A stretch of DNA of 6,318 nucleotides from Spirochaeta sp. (GTDB lineage Bacteria; Spirochaetota; Spirochaetia; UBA9216). The stretch lies in contig DMKD01000026.1 of assembly GCA_003454605.1 (NCBI GenBank), positions 1-6,318 on the forward strand. The letters run 5' to 3'. The position numbers and the translations under genes were made by a program. This document shows, piece after piece, positions 5,770-6,318 of the stretch (position 1 is its first letter; each line of letters opens with the position of its first letter). Below the pieces are notes generated by a model. The model saw only the letters and a list, made by a program, of their open reading frames with translations. It did not search any database and was not told where the DNA came from.

Positions 5770-6318
5770 TGAACTGAAAGCTACACGTGAAGCATACGGA
5801 GAAGTGCTTGTTGAGCTCGGTGAAAAATATCCCGATCTCATCGCGATGGAAGCGGACCTTGGTAAGTCCACTTTCTCAATTAAATTTAAAGAAAAATTCC
5901 CTGACCGATATTTTGATGTTGGAATTGCTGAGCAGAACCTGATCGGGATGGCTTCGGGAGTCGCAAAGACCGGGCGTACCGTTTTTGCATCAACTTTGTC
6001 AATCTTTGCACCGGGACGCTGCTGGGATCAGATGCGTAACACCCTCGCACATTCAAAATGTGATGTAAAGCTGGTAACCACCCATGCCGGTATTTCAATT
6101 GGTAAGGATGGCTCATCTCATCAGGCGCTAGAAGACATCACTCTGTTGAGAGTAATCCCTGATATGACTGTTATCGTTCCTTGCGATGCAAACGAAACAA
6201 AGCGGGCTATCAGGAAAATAGCTGAAACTCCCGGCGCTTTTTCAGTCAGGCTTGCGCGTCCAGAGACTGCTCTTGTCACACCAGCGGATGGTGAGTTTGA
6301 AATAGGCAAGGGAATGGT
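5762..6318 (+). CDS. transketolase, C-terminal (pyrimidine-binding) subunit, 3' end outside window
   Basis: An open frame of 185 codons that runs off the window edge; the family is usually 305-320 residues, so about 60 percent is present. It supplies the pyrimidine-binding domain that completes the TPP site with the preceding subunit. MSNELKATREAYGEVL is a typical start. FDVGIAEQN (51-59) contains the catalytic glutamate E57 that activates the cofactor. STLSIFAPGRCWDQMRN (77-93), THAGISIGKDGSSHQALEDI (107-126, with H120) and VPCDANETKRAI (139-150) are hallmark segments. The ATG overlaps the upstream stop by 8 nt and has AAGGAG 7 nt ahead. The C-terminal transketolase domain is not visible here. 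A 1-deoxyxylulose-phosphate synthase or a 2-oxoacid dehydrogenase beta subunit is unlikely because the partner has transketolase-type motifs. Confidence 0.93.
   Translation, partial: MSNELKATREAYGEVLVELGEKYPDLIAMEADLGKSTFSIKFKEKFPDRYFDVGIAEQNLIGMASGVAKTGRTVFASTLSIFAPGRCWDQMRNTLAHSKCDVKLVTTHAGISIGKDGSSHQALEDITLLRVIPDMTVIVPCDANETKRAIRKIAETPGAFSVRLARPETALVTPADGEFEIGKGM

Noticed and set aside
5762..6318. 1-deoxyxylulose-5-phosphate synthase or a pyruvate dehydrogenase beta subunit
   Set aside because: The partner gene shows transketolase N-domain motifs (SKGHGAPALY, TTKGKGIS), and the pair has the standard split-transketolase sizes and order.
1..6318. CRISPR array, tRNA or insertion sequence
   Set aside because: No regularly spaced repeats, no cloverleaf-like segment and no transposase motifs or terminal inverted repeats were found on either strand.

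Overview
The window is a bacterial sugar-catabolism locus: compact genes, Shine-Dalgarno sites, sigma70-type promoters and short gene overlaps. Base composition is moderate and slightly AT-rich by eye. Nothing in it fixes the phylum. An anaerobic or fermentative lineage such as a spirochaete or clostridium is only a guess. I see no mobile element, CRISPR array, tRNA or rRNA.

Layout. (1) 1-96: promoter and candidate operator. (2) 97-1425 (+): protein of the L-fucose/L-arabinose isomerase fold. (3) 1434-1464: terminator hairpin between convergent genes. (4) 2420-1473 (-): SorC-family sugar-responsive regulator, preceded on the same strand by (5) 3384-2413 (-): PfkB-family, fructokinase-like sugar kinase; the two overlap by 8 nt. 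(6) 3385-3781: divergent control region with a promoter for each side and a long leader on the right. (7) 3782-4834 (+): TIM-barrel sugar (phosphate) isomerase/epimerase. (8) 4942-5769 (+): N-terminal (TPP-binding) subunit of a split transketolase. (9) 5762-6318 (+): C-terminal (pyrimidine-binding) transketolase subunit, cut by the window edge.

How they may work together (inference). One or both isomerases convert an aldose to a ketose or epimerise it. The PfkB kinase phosphorylates the ketose. The split transketolase moves a two-carbon ketol unit from the ketose phosphate into the pentose-phosphate pool. The SorC regulator, which senses a sugar or sugar phosphate, controls the set. No aldolase, dehydrogenase or transporter is present, so uptake must be encoded outside the window. 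The isomerase, kinase and split-transketolase combination resembles the logic of the D-apiose pathway (apiose isomerase, apulose kinase, apulose-4-phosphate transketolase). Here, however, the kinase is PfkB-type, and a second, FucI-type isomerase has been added. The substrate cannot be read from this sequence.

The best new signal is regulatory. The promoters of the FucI-like gene and the kinase share an identical TTGACA-N17-TATCAT core. Immediately downstream of the FucI-like and TIM-barrel gene promoters lies a 31-bp segment that aligns without gaps at 22 of 31 positions, a candidate operator for the local SorC regulator.
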